Assembly (NCBI RefSeq): GCF_002632615.1
Contig: NZ_NITZ01000054.1
Span: forward strand, 1-7,295
DNA from: Xenorhabdus miraniensis
Lineage (GTDB): Bacteria > Pseudomonadota > Gammaproteobacteria > Enterobacterales > Enterobacteriaceae
DNA: 7,295 nt
Direction: 5' to 3'
Part shown: piece by piece, positions 1 to 6,732 of the stretch
Layout of the letters: each line of letters opens with the position of its first letter
How positions within the stretch are numbered: the first letter of the stretch is position 1
The notes under the pieces: model-generated
What the model was told of the DNA's origin: nothing
The model's input: the letters and a program-made list of their open reading frames with translations, nothing else
Database searches by the model: none
Made by a program: the position numbers and the translations under genes

Positions 1-159
1 CTGTGGGATGCTGTGACGGGAGGGATTCAGTTGCCGGTTGAAATTAATTTCATCAATTTAACGTCACAGAAACAAGTGCGTTTTTCAGCATTGGTGCTGC
101 TGTTTGAAGAAGCAGAAGAAGAGCTGGAAGGGGAATTACGGTTTAATGTGATAGGTTGA
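1..159 (+). CDS. C-terminal end of an unrecognised protein (partial)
   Basis: An open frame runs from the left window edge for 52 codons and stops at TGA 157-159; its start lies outside the window. The visible part begins [17 protein letters not shown] and continues with a hydrophobic stretch (RFSALVLLF), an acidic run of glutamates and a short ending FNVIG. This is regular protein-like composition with normal codon use, so it is probably a real gene end. I do not recognise the family. A phage tail or secreted-toxin accessory protein would be a guess only. It runs in the same direction as the qnr-like gene but is separated from it by 268 nt, so co-transcription is uncertain. No convincing terminator hairpin with a T-tract follows the stop. 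Confidence 0.5.
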   Translation: MWDAVTGGIQLPVEINFINLTSQKQVRFSALVLLFEEAEEELEGELRFNVIG

Positions 160-277
160 AATTTCCGCTTCTGCTGAGATTCCTTGAACCTCTCATTAGG
201 ATCCGATATTTCTTGACCACAATTCCATCCTGGAAATGCTCTGTATGGGGCATCGTGTTATCATGCCTTATGATCCA

Positions 278-306
278 TTGACCGGATGAATTTTTCACTG
301 TACAGA
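278..306 (+). promoter_or_regulatory. Possible sigma70 promoter for the qnr-like gene
   Basis: TTGACC (278-283, five of six matches to the -35 consensus) lies exactly 17 nt before TACAGA (301-306, three of six matches to the -10 consensus). The transcript would carry an untranslated leader of about 115 nt before the ATG at 428. The weak -10 box makes this a low-confidence call. It would fit a gene that is poorly expressed or needs activation. Confidence 0.22.
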
Positions 307-318
307 GAATACGTACAG
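298..318. repeat. Inverted repeat CTGTAC-N9-GTACAG upstream of the qnr-like gene
   Basis: Two perfect 6-bp arms, CTGTAC at 298-303 and GTACAG at 313-318, flank nine bases. The dyad overlaps the candidate -10 box. The half-sites resemble LexA half-sites, but the enterobacterial LexA box is CTG-N10-CAG and here the distance is CTG-N15-CAG, so a normal SOS box is not present. It could be an operator for another dimeric regulator, or chance. Confidence 0.35.
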
Positions 319-427
319 CTACGTTCAATCAGTTACGGTCGCAGGGCGCAGATTACAATCAGGGCAGCTCTATTACGGCAACCCGGAAAAAATATTCTGC
401 TGTTAACGAACATCATGGGATACAGAA

Positions 428-1066
428 ATGGACAAAGAAAAATTCGGCGTACATCAATCTCAGTCTTTTACAGGCAACCAATTTGAGTTTGTCGACTTCT
501 GCGATTCGGATTTTGGAAAAAAGAATTTAAACGAGGCAATTTTTCTTTCATGTGGTTTTTTTAATAAAGACAGCGATTCCGGGTGTTCATTCTATGGCAG
601 TAAAATCAGGAATGCAAAATTCATTAACTGTGATTTAACCCTATGCAACTTTGCATTTGCAGATCTTTTCGGTGCTGAATTCACGAACTGCAGGTTAATA
701 GGTACCAGTTTTGAAAATGCCAGTTTTTCTGAACAACTGACAAGGAAAAAATACTTTTGCTCGGGAAAAATTGAGGATTCGAATTTAAGCAATGCCAGTC
801 TGGCGGGGCTGATTCTGGAGAATTGCAGTCTGAGAGGAAACAGGTGGTATGAAACCGATATCACGAAAACAGATTTTAGTGGTGCGGATCTCTCCGATGG
901 AGAGTTCTCCGGAATAAGATGGAGTGACGGAAATTTCACAGGAAGCGACTTAAGAGGTGCATCGCTTCAGGGACTTGATATTAGAAAAGTGGATCTATCA
1001 GGTGTCAGATTGGACGCATGGCAAATCAGCCAGCTAGCATCAGAGTTAGGTATTATCGTATCTTAA
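428..1066 (+). CDS. qnr: Qnr-family pentapeptide repeat protein (gyrase protection)
   Basis: A 212-residue protein made almost entirely of pentapeptide repeats (A/C/S/N-x-L/F-x-x, for example FSGADLSDGEF near 150-160). These fold into a right-handed beta-helix that binds DNA gyrase and topoisomerase IV and protects them from quinolones and related poisons. It matches Qnr over its whole length rather than generic repeat proteins. FTG near residue 14 aligns with the QnrB start region. A loop-A-like insert sits at about 45-52 (FNKDSDSG) and a loop-B-like insert at about 101-112 (SEQLTRKKYFCS). The C-terminal dimerisation helix, LDAWQISQLASELGI at 195-209, corresponds to LDNYQASLLMERLGI of QnrB, quoted from memory. 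The ATG at 428 is the only start after the in-frame stop at 404-406, and its ribosome site (GGGA) is poor. It converges on the MFS gene with a 5-nt gap. Next to a peptide cluster it may be self-immunity, as McbG and AlbG are; it could instead be an unrelated chromosomal qnr. Confidence 0.93.
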   Translation: MDKEKFGVHQSQSFTGNQFEFVDFCDSDFGKKNLNEAIFLSCGFFNKDSDSGCSFYGSKIRNAKFINCDLTLCNFAFADLFGAEFTNCRLIGTSFENASFSEQLTRKKYFCSGKIEDSNLSNASLAGLILENCSLRGNRWYETDITKTDFSGADLSDGEFSGIRWSDGNFTGSDLRGASLQGLDIRKVDLSGVRLDAWQISQLASELGIIVS

Positions 1067-1071
1067 ACAGT

Positions 1072-2268
1072 TCAGTGGCGAAGTGCACTTCTGGTTGTCA
1101 GCATCAGGAAAAACGCAGCGAGTATGGTCACTGCGGCCATATAAAACAACATCACTTTATAGGAAATGGTGGTCGTCATCAGGCTCGAAATGAGAAATGA
1201 AAGGGAAAAAGGAATACTTGTGATGGCTTCAAGTGACGTATTTACTCTTCCCTGCATTGCAGAAGGGAGCTTCGTCTGAATAAGTGTGTCCAGCCCCACC
1301 ATGGACACTGGCGCACCAAAACCAAAAATCGCGCAGCTGATATAAATAATTGTCAAATCCTGAGAAAACAACCCGATAATCCCAGCAACCTGAATAAAAA
1401 ATCCGTACGAAACCAGAACGCCCGGTGTGATTTTTTTGATTAGTCTTATTGATACAATACCTCCCAGTATGGCTCCGACCCCCTGCGAAGAAATAAATTG
1501 GCCAATAACTGAAAGGGGTTGGCTAAGATGGTCAATAATCCCGAACAGTATTATTTCATAAAAACCCGCGACCAGAAGCGTTATTGACAGACAGATAACA
1601 CATGACCGGATCAACGTATCACGCCACAGTCCTCTGGCTCCGTCCATAATTCCCTTGACAGAAAAGGCGCGATCATAGTTGTTCTTGCTTCTGGTATTCC
1701 TCTCTTCAAAGTTTACGAAAAGAAAAGCGGAAATAGCCAGTGAAAGGCTGACAAACCAGACAAAAACATCACTCCCGAATGTTGTATAAATATACACTCC
1801 AAATAAAGGTGCAGTAAGCCTGACAGACTCCCTGAGCGTTCTTAATACAGCATTAATTTCACCAATATGACGTTCATCATAGTTGTTTACGACAAGACAA
1901 ACACGGGCTGAATTGAAGACTACATAACCAAGTCCGTAAATAAATGCTGACACCAGTAGCAGGACATACTGATGTTTTTCATGAGCAAAATGGAGTAACA
2001 GTATTGATGCTGCCATAAATATGTTTGTAAATACAATCGTGCTGTCCTTTCTCAGACTGTCAATAATATTTCCCGTCAATGGACTGATTAATGAAGGTAT
2101 AATAAAACAGAAAAAGACAAATCCAGCGCCGGATGTACTTCCGGTCAGTTGCTTCGCCCATATTGCAAAAACAATATAAACGGATGTGTCTGCAATAACA
2201 GAGAGGCAATACCCCGTCAGAAGCCGACTCATTCCCCGCAATTTCAGCAAAGAAGGATTCAGTATCAT
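1072..2268 (-). CDS. MFS efflux transporter, EntS-like
   Basis: A 398-residue polytopic membrane protein with about 12 hydrophobic segments in two halves (roughly 15-185 and 222-390), separated by a polar loop near 187-215. A version of the MFS loop 2-3 signature is seen as GNIIDSLRKD at 66-75. The motif LPSAMQGRVNTSLEAI at 334-349 is typical of the MFS_3/EntS group, proton-driven exporters of siderophores and antibiotics in the inner membrane. Its start codon overlaps the E1-beta stop by one base (TGATG), so it is the translationally coupled last gene of the operon. The likely job is export of the finished peptide or small product, giving both secretion and partial self-resistance. No ABC peptidase-exporter is present, which suggests a small product or a leader removed by a host protease. 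The substrate cannot be read from sequence. Confidence 0.92.
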   Translation of the reverse strand: MILNPSLLKLRGMSRLLTGYCLSVIADTSVYIVFAIWAKQLTGSTSGAGFVFFCFIIPSLISPLTGNIIDSLRKDSTIVFTNIFMAASILLLHFAHEKHQYVLLLVSAFIYGLGYVVFNSARVCLVVNNYDERHIGEINAVLRTLRESVRLTAPLFGVYIYTTFGSDVFVWFVSLSLAISAFLFVNFEERNTRSKNNYDRAFSVKGIMDGARGLWRDTLIRSCVICLSITLLVAGFYEIILFGIIDHLSQPLSVIGQFISSQGVGAILGGIVSIRLIKKITPGVLVSYGFFIQVAGIIGLFSQDLTIIYISCAIFGFGAPVSMVGLDTLIQTKLPSAMQGRVNTSLEAITSIPFSLSFLISSLMTTTISYKVMLFYMAAVTILAAFFLMLTTRSALRH

Positions 2269-3290
2269 CAGTCACTTTCCCTGAGATTGAATATGTTCAT
2301 AATCTTACCAAAAATAAGCTCCGCATCTGGAGTATGCAATTGTTCGAGCGTCGTTGAGTAAGGGACAGGACTGCGCAGACTCCCTACCCGAACCACCGGA
2401 TGAAGAAGAGACGAATGTAGCACTTCAGTGATAAGGCAGGCTATTTCAGCACCATAACCACAAAATTGGTTAGCAGCATGAGCAACAAGCACCCTGCGTG
2501 TTTTACGGGCCGAATACAGCACTAGGGGTAAATCAAGAGGTGTCAGGCTTCTCAAGTCAATAACCTCGCAACGGATACCAAACCGTTGAGCGGCACGTTC
2601 AGCTGCATGAAGACACCATGTAACTGATCTTCCATAAGCAACCAGAGTGATATCATCTCCAGTCCGTCTTACGCGGGCTTTCCCCAGAGGAATCTGTTGA
2701 TTCCCTGTCGGTACAGGTTGCCGTTCTCTAGACCACAGCAACTCAATACATTCCAGCATGACACAGGGATCGTCATTATTTATGCAGGACAACAATAATC
2801 CTCTGGCGTCCTCAGGTGTGGAAGGCATGACGATATTGAGACCAGGAATATGCGTGAGCCAAGACTCAAGAGACTGGGAGTGCTGGGCACCGCCCATTGT
2901 TCCGCCCCCGACATGCATTCTGACGGTGAGAGGAACCCGCGTTACACCATCCGTCGTATAGCGTAACTTGGCTGCGTGATTAACCAATTGATCAGAAGCA
3001 ACCGTCAGATAATCCATGAGCATTATTTCAACGACAGGGCGTTTACCACAAAGCGCTAATCCAGTTCCAAGACCAATAATCCCCTGCTCAGATATGGGCG
3101 TGGTCCTCACACGCTGAGCGCCGTAACGCTCCTCCAGGTTCTGCGTTACTTTATAGATTCCCCCGGAAGGCTTTCCGATGTCTTCACCAAGCAGGACAAC
3201 ATTTGGATTGGTACGCATGGAGTAATCGAGCGCACTGTTCAGTGCTTCTGCAAACGTCATGAGTGATGTTGCCATACGGTTGTCGCTCAT
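2268..3290 (-). CDS. TPP-dependent 2-oxoacid dehydrogenase E1, beta subunit
   Basis: A 340-residue protein that is full length for the beta subunit of alpha2beta2 pyruvate, acetoin or branched-chain 2-oxoacid dehydrogenase E1. It has the N-terminal transketolase pyrimidine-binding domain with LLGEDIG (33-39), the TPISEQG segment whose Glu68 should be the cofactor-activating glutamate, and GGAQHSQSLE (133-142) with the conserved active-site His137. A C-terminal transketolase domain follows (VIDLRSLTPLD, 244-254; SPVPYSTTLEQ, 307-317). All landmarks look intact, so the subunit should be active. The start overlaps the E1-alpha stop in an ATGA junction and is preceded by GGGAG, six bases away, which fits one-to-one subunit synthesis. 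The substrate (pyruvate or a longer 2-oxoacid) cannot be decided. No E2 or E3 gene is in the window. Confidence 0.96.
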   Translation of the reverse strand: MSDNRMATSLMTFAEALNSALDYSMRTNPNVVLLGEDIGKPSGGIYKVTQNLEERYGAQRVRTTPISEQGIIGLGTGLALCGKRPVVEIMLMDYLTVASDQLVNHAAKLRYTTDGVTRVPLTVRMHVGGGTMGGAQHSQSLESWLTHIPGLNIVMPSTPEDARGLLLSCINNDDPCVMLECIELLWSRERQPVPTGNQQIPLGKARVRRTGDDITLVAYGRSVTWCLHAAERAAQRFGIRCEVIDLRSLTPLDLPLVLYSARKTRRVLVAHAANQFCGYGAEIACLITEVLHSSLLHPVVRVGSLRSPVPYSTTLEQLHTPDAELIFGKIMNIFNLRESD

Positions 3291-4249
3291 TCTATACTCC
3301 CAGTGACTTCGCTTAATAAATCCGGTGCGTCAGGATACGATGAATTTAATGCTTTATCATAGGCAGTAGACACATCCCGGATAATTTGACATTCAATTCC
3401 ATCCACCTCACTGTCATTATCATATAAACAGACAATTTTTTTGCGGAGCAATAAAAGTGAATCAATTTGCGAAACTTCCTCAGCAGACGGTAGATCCATA
3501 TATTCAGTGGTACTGCCAGCCATATGACCCTGAAGTCTGGGGCAGGAAATTTCTAAAAAAACCGGCCCCCTGCCGCTACGAACGTATTCGGCACATTCTG
3601 AAATGGTAATATGCAACGCATCGGGTGTTTTAACCTCAGTATGGACTGCTTTAAGGCCGTATGGTTCAGCCTTTGTGTAAAGCTCTGTATTAACCGTTAT
3701 ACGGCTGAGCTTTGTATGTAATGTATAATAGTTATTGATGCACACAAATAAAACGGGTAACTTCCACAGGCCAGCGAGATTCATCGACTCATGATAAGCT
3801 CCGGTGGTCGTGGCACCGTCACCAAAGGTTACAAAAACAATGTTATTGGCCCCTTCTAACTGAATGGACAGAGCCGCCCCACAGGCAATTGGTAAACCAC
3901 CACCTACGATCCCGGTTGTCGCTATCAGTCCGTTTTCAGGAGAACACAGATGCATACAACCGCCTTTTCCACTCGAAATACCAGCTTTTCGCCCCATAAT
4001 TTCCGCAAAATAAGCGTAATAAGAACTACCCGAACCGATAAGATCCCCTAGGCACCTATAAGTCGAGATGATTTTATCCCCGGGTTGTTTGTTTATACCG
4101 ATTGATGCCGAAACAATTTCCTGTCCTTTAACCGGATAATGAAGAGCAAAAAAATCATTATCTTTTAATCCTTCCTCAATTTTTTTATCTACAGCCCGGA
4201 TGAGGAAGGACGTCTTATATAAATCAAGAAGGACTTCTTTTATTAACAT
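3287..4249 (-). CDS. TPP-dependent 2-oxoacid dehydrogenase E1, alpha subunit
   Basis: A 320-residue protein, the usual length of E1-alpha of pyruvate or acetoin dehydrogenases. The diphosphate/Mg2+ site is clear: GDG at 143-145 followed by Asn-Asn at 172-173, with the family pattern G-A-Y-H-E-S-x-N-x-A between. GQE at 42-44 and TTGIVGGGLPIACGAA at 111-126 are also typical. With the beta subunit next door it should decarboxylate a 2-oxoacid to form a hydroxyalkyl-TPP. Two departures stand out. The YRxHG segment reads YRCLG (64-68), with Leu for His. The phosphorylation-loop region RLQGHMAGSTTEYM (238-251) keeps Arg and His but loses the usual Asp and the Tyr-Arg pair. The loop normally meets the lipoyl-E2, so these changes may reflect a partner other than E2 (inference). 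The gene starts 12 nt after the cupin gene. Confidence 0.94.
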   Translation of the reverse strand: MLIKEVLLDLYKTSFLIRAVDKKIEEGLKDNDFFALHYPVKGQEIVSASIGINKQPGDKIISTYRCLGDLIGSGSSYYAYFAEIMGRKAGISSGKGGCMHLCSPENGLIATTGIVGGGLPIACGAALSIQLEGANNIVFVTFGDGATTTGAYHESMNLAGLWKLPVLFVCINNYYTLHTKLSRITVNTELYTKAEPYGLKAVHTEVKTPDALHITISECAEYVRSGRGPVFLEISCPRLQGHMAGSTTEYMDLPSAEEVSQIDSLLLLRKKIVCLYDNDSEVDGIECQIIRDVSTAYDKALNSSYPDAPDLLSEVTGSIE

Positions 4250-4261
4250 ACCGCTACCCTA

Positions 4262-5152
4262 TCAATAAGATAAGTGAAAATCTTCACCATTCAGAAATCG
4301 CTCCTGCTGAAACTGAAAGACCTTCCTGAATATGTCTGGGGTAATTTCAATAATGGAGGATGAAAGCATGTCGCAGAGAAGATCTGTTTCGTGATAACGT
4401 CTGGTTTTTTCCAGATATATCTCGACTGAGTGGTATTTTGCATAATCACTGAAATCAGAAATCATAAGAGCCTTTATCATCTGGACAGCAACATCGTAAT
4501 TATGCAGTCGCAGAACACCATCAAGATAATCCAGAAACTTCATTTCGGGAGCGCTAAGATCAGGTGCAACAGCGAGCCCCGATTCTTCAAATATCATTCC
4601 CGTGAATCCGGGATCACGATACGTTCTGATAATGAAGGTCACTGTCGGCCTTGATAAATGGAGGTTTCTGTGGATAAGGCGATCTCCGTTAAAAATCATT
4701 CTGCAATCACCTTTTGACAGTAGTTCAGTGTCCTTCAGTGTCAGCCTGCCAGTCTGTAAACGTTCAGTTCCCCCGGTTCTGTCAAACAGATAAACATCAT
4801 GCCGGCAGACACCATCTAGGACAGTAAAGGCGCCAGAAAAAGGATGGTCATGAATTGTCATATCAACTGATGACCATAAATAAACTTCTATAAAAAACCT
4901 TTTTTCATCTGCAACATATAAAGTTAGGGGCGGCTGGCCAAATAAAGATCCCTGATTGATTCTTTGTTTTGGTATTTCACTTTCGTTAAGTAATTCAAAT
5001 GGAATATCAAAGACATTGATTTCATTTTCCGGTCTGAAAGTGGAAATGGTATTATGCGCAAGCACCGAAAACTTCTCGATATCAAAGTGTTCTCGTTTCC
5101 ATTCCTGGTTTAATGTATCCCCCATCATTTTTGAAAATTCAAATGAATTCAT
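4262..5152 (-). CDS. Cupin-fold protein with a metal-type histidine set, function unknown
   Basis: A 296-residue soluble protein. Its central part (about 75-178) reads as a cupin barrel: an HxH pair in MTIHDHPFSGAF (His101, His103), then VLDGVCRHDVY with His118, and a second half GDRLIHRNLHLSRPTVTFIIRT with His161 and His165. This resembles the HxH...H ligand set of Fe(II) cupin oxygenases such as cysteine dioxygenase, although the usual cupin-1 glutamate is not obvious. The N-terminal 70 and C-terminal 110 residues are helical in character and I do not recognise them. The start codon overlaps the small upstream gene in an ATGA junction, with AGAGGG eight bases before it. In this operon an oxidative tailoring step on the peptide, for example at His, Trp or Arg, is plausible. 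Epimerase or isomerase roles, which cupins also have, cannot be excluded. Confidence 0.85.
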   Translation of the reverse strand: MNSFEFSKMMGDTLNQEWKREHFDIEKFSVLAHNTISTFRPENEINVFDIPFELLNESEIPKQRINQGSLFGQPPLTLYVADEKRFFIEVYLWSSVDMTIHDHPFSGAFTVLDGVCRHDVYLFDRTGGTERLQTGRLTLKDTELLSKGDCRMIFNGDRLIHRNLHLSRPTVTFIIRTYRDPGFTGMIFEESGLAVAPDLSAPEMKFLDYLDGVLRLHNYDVAVQMIKALMISDFSDYAKYHSVEIYLEKTRRYHETDLLCDMLSSSIIEITPDIFRKVFQFQQERFLNGEDFHLSY

Positions 5153-5460
5153 AAAAAATCCCTCTCAGCTCTATTATCAACAAGATTTTCCAGTTTCTTA
5201 TTCCAGTACTCACCCCAGAACCAGAAAGGTATACCTGCAGATGAAAACTTCAGAAGTGCATCCAGAATAATGTTTTCATTTAATCCTTCATCATACTCCC
5301 CCACAGGAACAGTTTCAGACGCTGAATTTTTTATTACGAATTTGATAATACGAGTTAAATCATCATTCGCGAAAAAAATCTGTCGGTTATACCTTAACTC
5401 CGATCCACTATGTCTTTCCAAGACCCGCAGCGTATTATTGTTTTTGCAATGCAATAACAT
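5149..5460 (-). CDS. Small protein of 103 residues, possible RiPP recognition element
   Basis: The start at 5460 is chosen because AGGAGG lies seven bases upstream. A longer reading from 5520 would lie deep inside the radical SAM gene and has no such site. The protein overlaps the radical SAM gene by 26 nt and the cupin gene by 4 nt, so it is translationally coupled to both. It has a strand-rich N-terminal half (TLRVLERHSGSELRYNRQIFF, residues 10-30), a helix-like region around 33-45, a second helix-like region NENIILDALLKFSSAGIPFW at 61-80, and a charged tail. This order, strands then helices ending before a turn, recalls PqqD-like RRE domains, which hold the precursor for the radical SAM enzyme, and the position beside the maturase fits. 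The resemblance is by eye only. It could instead be an unrelated small partner. Confidence 0.82.
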   Translation of the reverse strand: MLLHCKNNNTLRVLERHSGSELRYNRQIFFANDDLTRIIKFVIKNSASETVPVGEYDEGLNENIILDALLKFSSAGIPFWFWGEYWNKKLENLVDNRAERDFL

Positions 5461-6640
5461 TCCTATCCCTCCTGTATTCTTCGGATATAACCGGGCACCA
5501 GTAATCCAGGCCAGCAACATTCCCAGTTACGGAAAGAGCCCGGGCTCGGGAACCTGCGCCACACAGTTCCCGAATATCACAGTTAAGACACGGGCCACCT
5601 ATTTCTGACAGTCTTATATCTCTTATTTTTTTAAGAACCGGAGACTGGTACCATATCTCCTTCAACGAGTTCTCTCTGACGTTTCCGCACAAAACATCAT
5701 GATTGCCTGACATCAGGACAGAAGGGTACACCATTCCGTTCCCGCTGATATTAAGATCGCCAATTCCACTGGCATCACCTGTCTGATAAACCGATGAATA
5801 CACGGGGTCCGTCAGCGTTGAACGATAACGCCAGATATCCCAAACCTGTTGCGGTGAATAGCCGTTTCGTAGCAGAGGAAGATAGAATTCCCAAGGGGCT
5901 GAAACAGATATTGATAGTTTACTGAAGGACTGGTGTCTGCGGGTCAGATCTAATAAAATAGCTTCCCATTCATGATAATTAAGCGCCAGCTCACTTAAAG
6001 AATTTTTCCCGTAGCCTGCAGGAAAAAATCTTATTGCAGTAACACTTTTTGCCCCCAGTTCATTAATGGCAAGATCATATACATTCTCAAGATCATCCGC
6101 ATTTATGCCACTGATAACAAAGCTAACCCCCAGAAAAAGACCGGCATCAGAAACAGCTTTTGCTCCGGACAATATTTGATTAAACAGTTGCTTTCTTTTA
6201 TCTTTATCTCTTTTTTTCCTGTGACGGAGAATATCCAGTTTATCTGGTGTAGAGCCATCAATGCTGATGTTAAAATTAATGCCGCGACAACTAATGGCCA
6301 GTTTTTTTATAACGTCTTTCTTCAGCAATGTGCCATTCGTCACAACAGTTGTATAAATTCCGTCACGGGATTGGGCATATGACAGGATTTCCGGCAAATC
6401 CGGACGGAGAAATGGCTCTCCTCCTGCAATAGTCAAGTCAATTACGCCATTTTCGTGTATCTGACTAATAATGCTTTTTATTTCTTCTGCTGTAAGCTCA
6501 TCACTCAGTCTTTTACCAGAAGCAGCATGGCAGTGATGGCATGCTAGATTACATGCATTCGTCATGTCGAAATCGACATGAATAGGCGAATTAAATAAAG
6601 GCTCATCTCTGGAAAATTCATTAAACGTGTCATGTTCCAT
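5435..6640 (-). CDS. Radical SAM/SPASM-type peptide maturase
   Basis: A 401-residue enzyme. The [4Fe-4S]/SAM motif is CNLACHHC (Cys30, Cys34, Cys37) after FDMTNA, followed by AGGEPFLRP (72-80), TNGTLLKKD (101-109) and NISIDGS (124-130), all standard in the PqqE/NirJ-like group. The C-terminal auxiliary-cluster domain has CGNVRENSLKEIW (from Cys318), CLNCDIRELC (Cys351, Cys354, Cys360) and a final Cys382. The fourth cysteine of the CX2CX5CX3C core is Ser364 (CGAGSRARA), and the upstream proline-cysteine site reads VYPSV. So the auxiliary cluster ligand set is reduced or altered, although Ser at the first position occurs in NirJ/Ahb-like relatives as I recall. ATG 6640 is preferred over GTG 6652 because GGTGGGGG lies five bases upstream of it and nothing suitable precedes the GTG. 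Directly after the repeat precursor, it should install carbon-carbon or similar crosslinks in the SMAWPRH cores (inference). Confidence 0.93.
   Translation of the reverse strand: MEHDTFNEFSRDEPLFNSPIHVDFDMTNACNLACHHCHAASGKRLSDELTAEEIKSIISQIHENGVIDLTIAGGEPFLRPDLPEILSYAQSRDGIYTTVVTNGTLLKKDVIKKLAISCRGINFNISIDGSTPDKLDILRHRKKRDKDKRKQLFNQILSGAKAVSDAGLFLGVSFVISGINADDLENVYDLAINELGAKSVTAIRFFPAGYGKNSLSELALNYHEWEAILLDLTRRHQSFSKLSISVSAPWEFYLPLLRNGYSPQQVWDIWRYRSTLTDPVYSSVYQTGDASGIGDLNISGNGMVYPSVLMSGNHDVLCGNVRENSLKEIWYQSPVLKKIRDIRLSEIGGPCLNCDIRELCGAGSRARALSVTGNVAGLDYWCPVISEEYRRDRNVIALQKQ
5468..5473 (-). promoter_or_regulatory. Ribosome binding site fixing the 103-residue protein start
   Basis: The minus strand reads AGGAGG, a perfect anti-16S match, seven bases before ATG 5460. 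It lies inside the end of the radical SAM gene and decides the start in favour of the shorter 103-residue product. Confidence 0.8.
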
Positions 6641-6645
6641 ATCTA

Positions 6646-6653
6646 CCCCCACC
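6646..6653 (-). promoter_or_regulatory. Ribosome binding site of the radical SAM gene
   Basis: The minus strand reads GGTGGGGG five bases before ATG 6640. It covers the alternative GTG at 6652, which makes that GTG an unlikely start. It is a less perfect site than those of the precursor and the 103-residue protein. Confidence 0.55.
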
Positions 6654-6654
6654 T

Positions 6655-6703
6655 GATCAGATATATCCTGATCCTGCGACCAGCACGAACTCTGCCCGCA
6701 GGA
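6655..6703 (-). promoter_or_regulatory. Two adjoining potential hairpins between precursor and maturase genes
   Basis: In the transcript, TCCTGCG (6703-6697) can pair with CGCAGGA (6678-6672) around an 18-nt loop. GATCAG (6673-6668) can pair with CTGATC (6660-6655) around a 7-nt loop. The two share bases 6672-6673, so they abut or compete. Neither is followed by a U-run, so a simple intrinsic terminator is unlikely. Their place between a precursor and its enzymes fits an mRNA processing or stability element that gives more precursor than enzyme. Confidence 0.45.
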
Positions 6704-6732
6704 GGTTTATAACTTTAAAGAATAAACAGCTT

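Larger units (their letters stand above)
160..427. other. Intergenic spacer upstream of the qnr-like gene
   Basis: This 268-nt gap lies between the partial left-edge gene and the qnr-like gene. It holds a possible sigma70 promoter and a 6-bp dyad, listed separately. A short weak hairpin (TTCCA-TCC-TGGAA, 223-235) is present but has no T-tract. I see no convincing gene, tRNA or complete insertion sequence in it. Confidence 0.6.

Noticed and set aside
143..328. Minus-strand frame with WIIRHDNTMPHTEHF, faintly like the HDNAPxHT segment of mariner/Tc1 transposases
   Set aside because: The similarity is short, the start would be TTG, the following PPYSPDLAP-type segment is not recognisable, and no terminal repeats are visible. 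A protein search could revive it as a decayed transposase remnant.
592..939. Long minus-strand frame opposite the qnr-like gene
   Set aside because: It mirrors the repetitive pentapeptide coding sequence and has no protein family features; it is a shadow of the real gene.
1080..1091. 12-bp palindrome GAAGTGCACTTC near the convergent gene ends
   Set aside because: It lies inside the MFS coding end, has no loop or T-run, and does not look like a bidirectional terminator.
5461..5520. Longer N-terminus for the 103-residue protein
   Set aside because: It would overlap the radical SAM gene by 86 nt and has no ribosome site, whereas AGGAGG sits correctly before ATG 5460.
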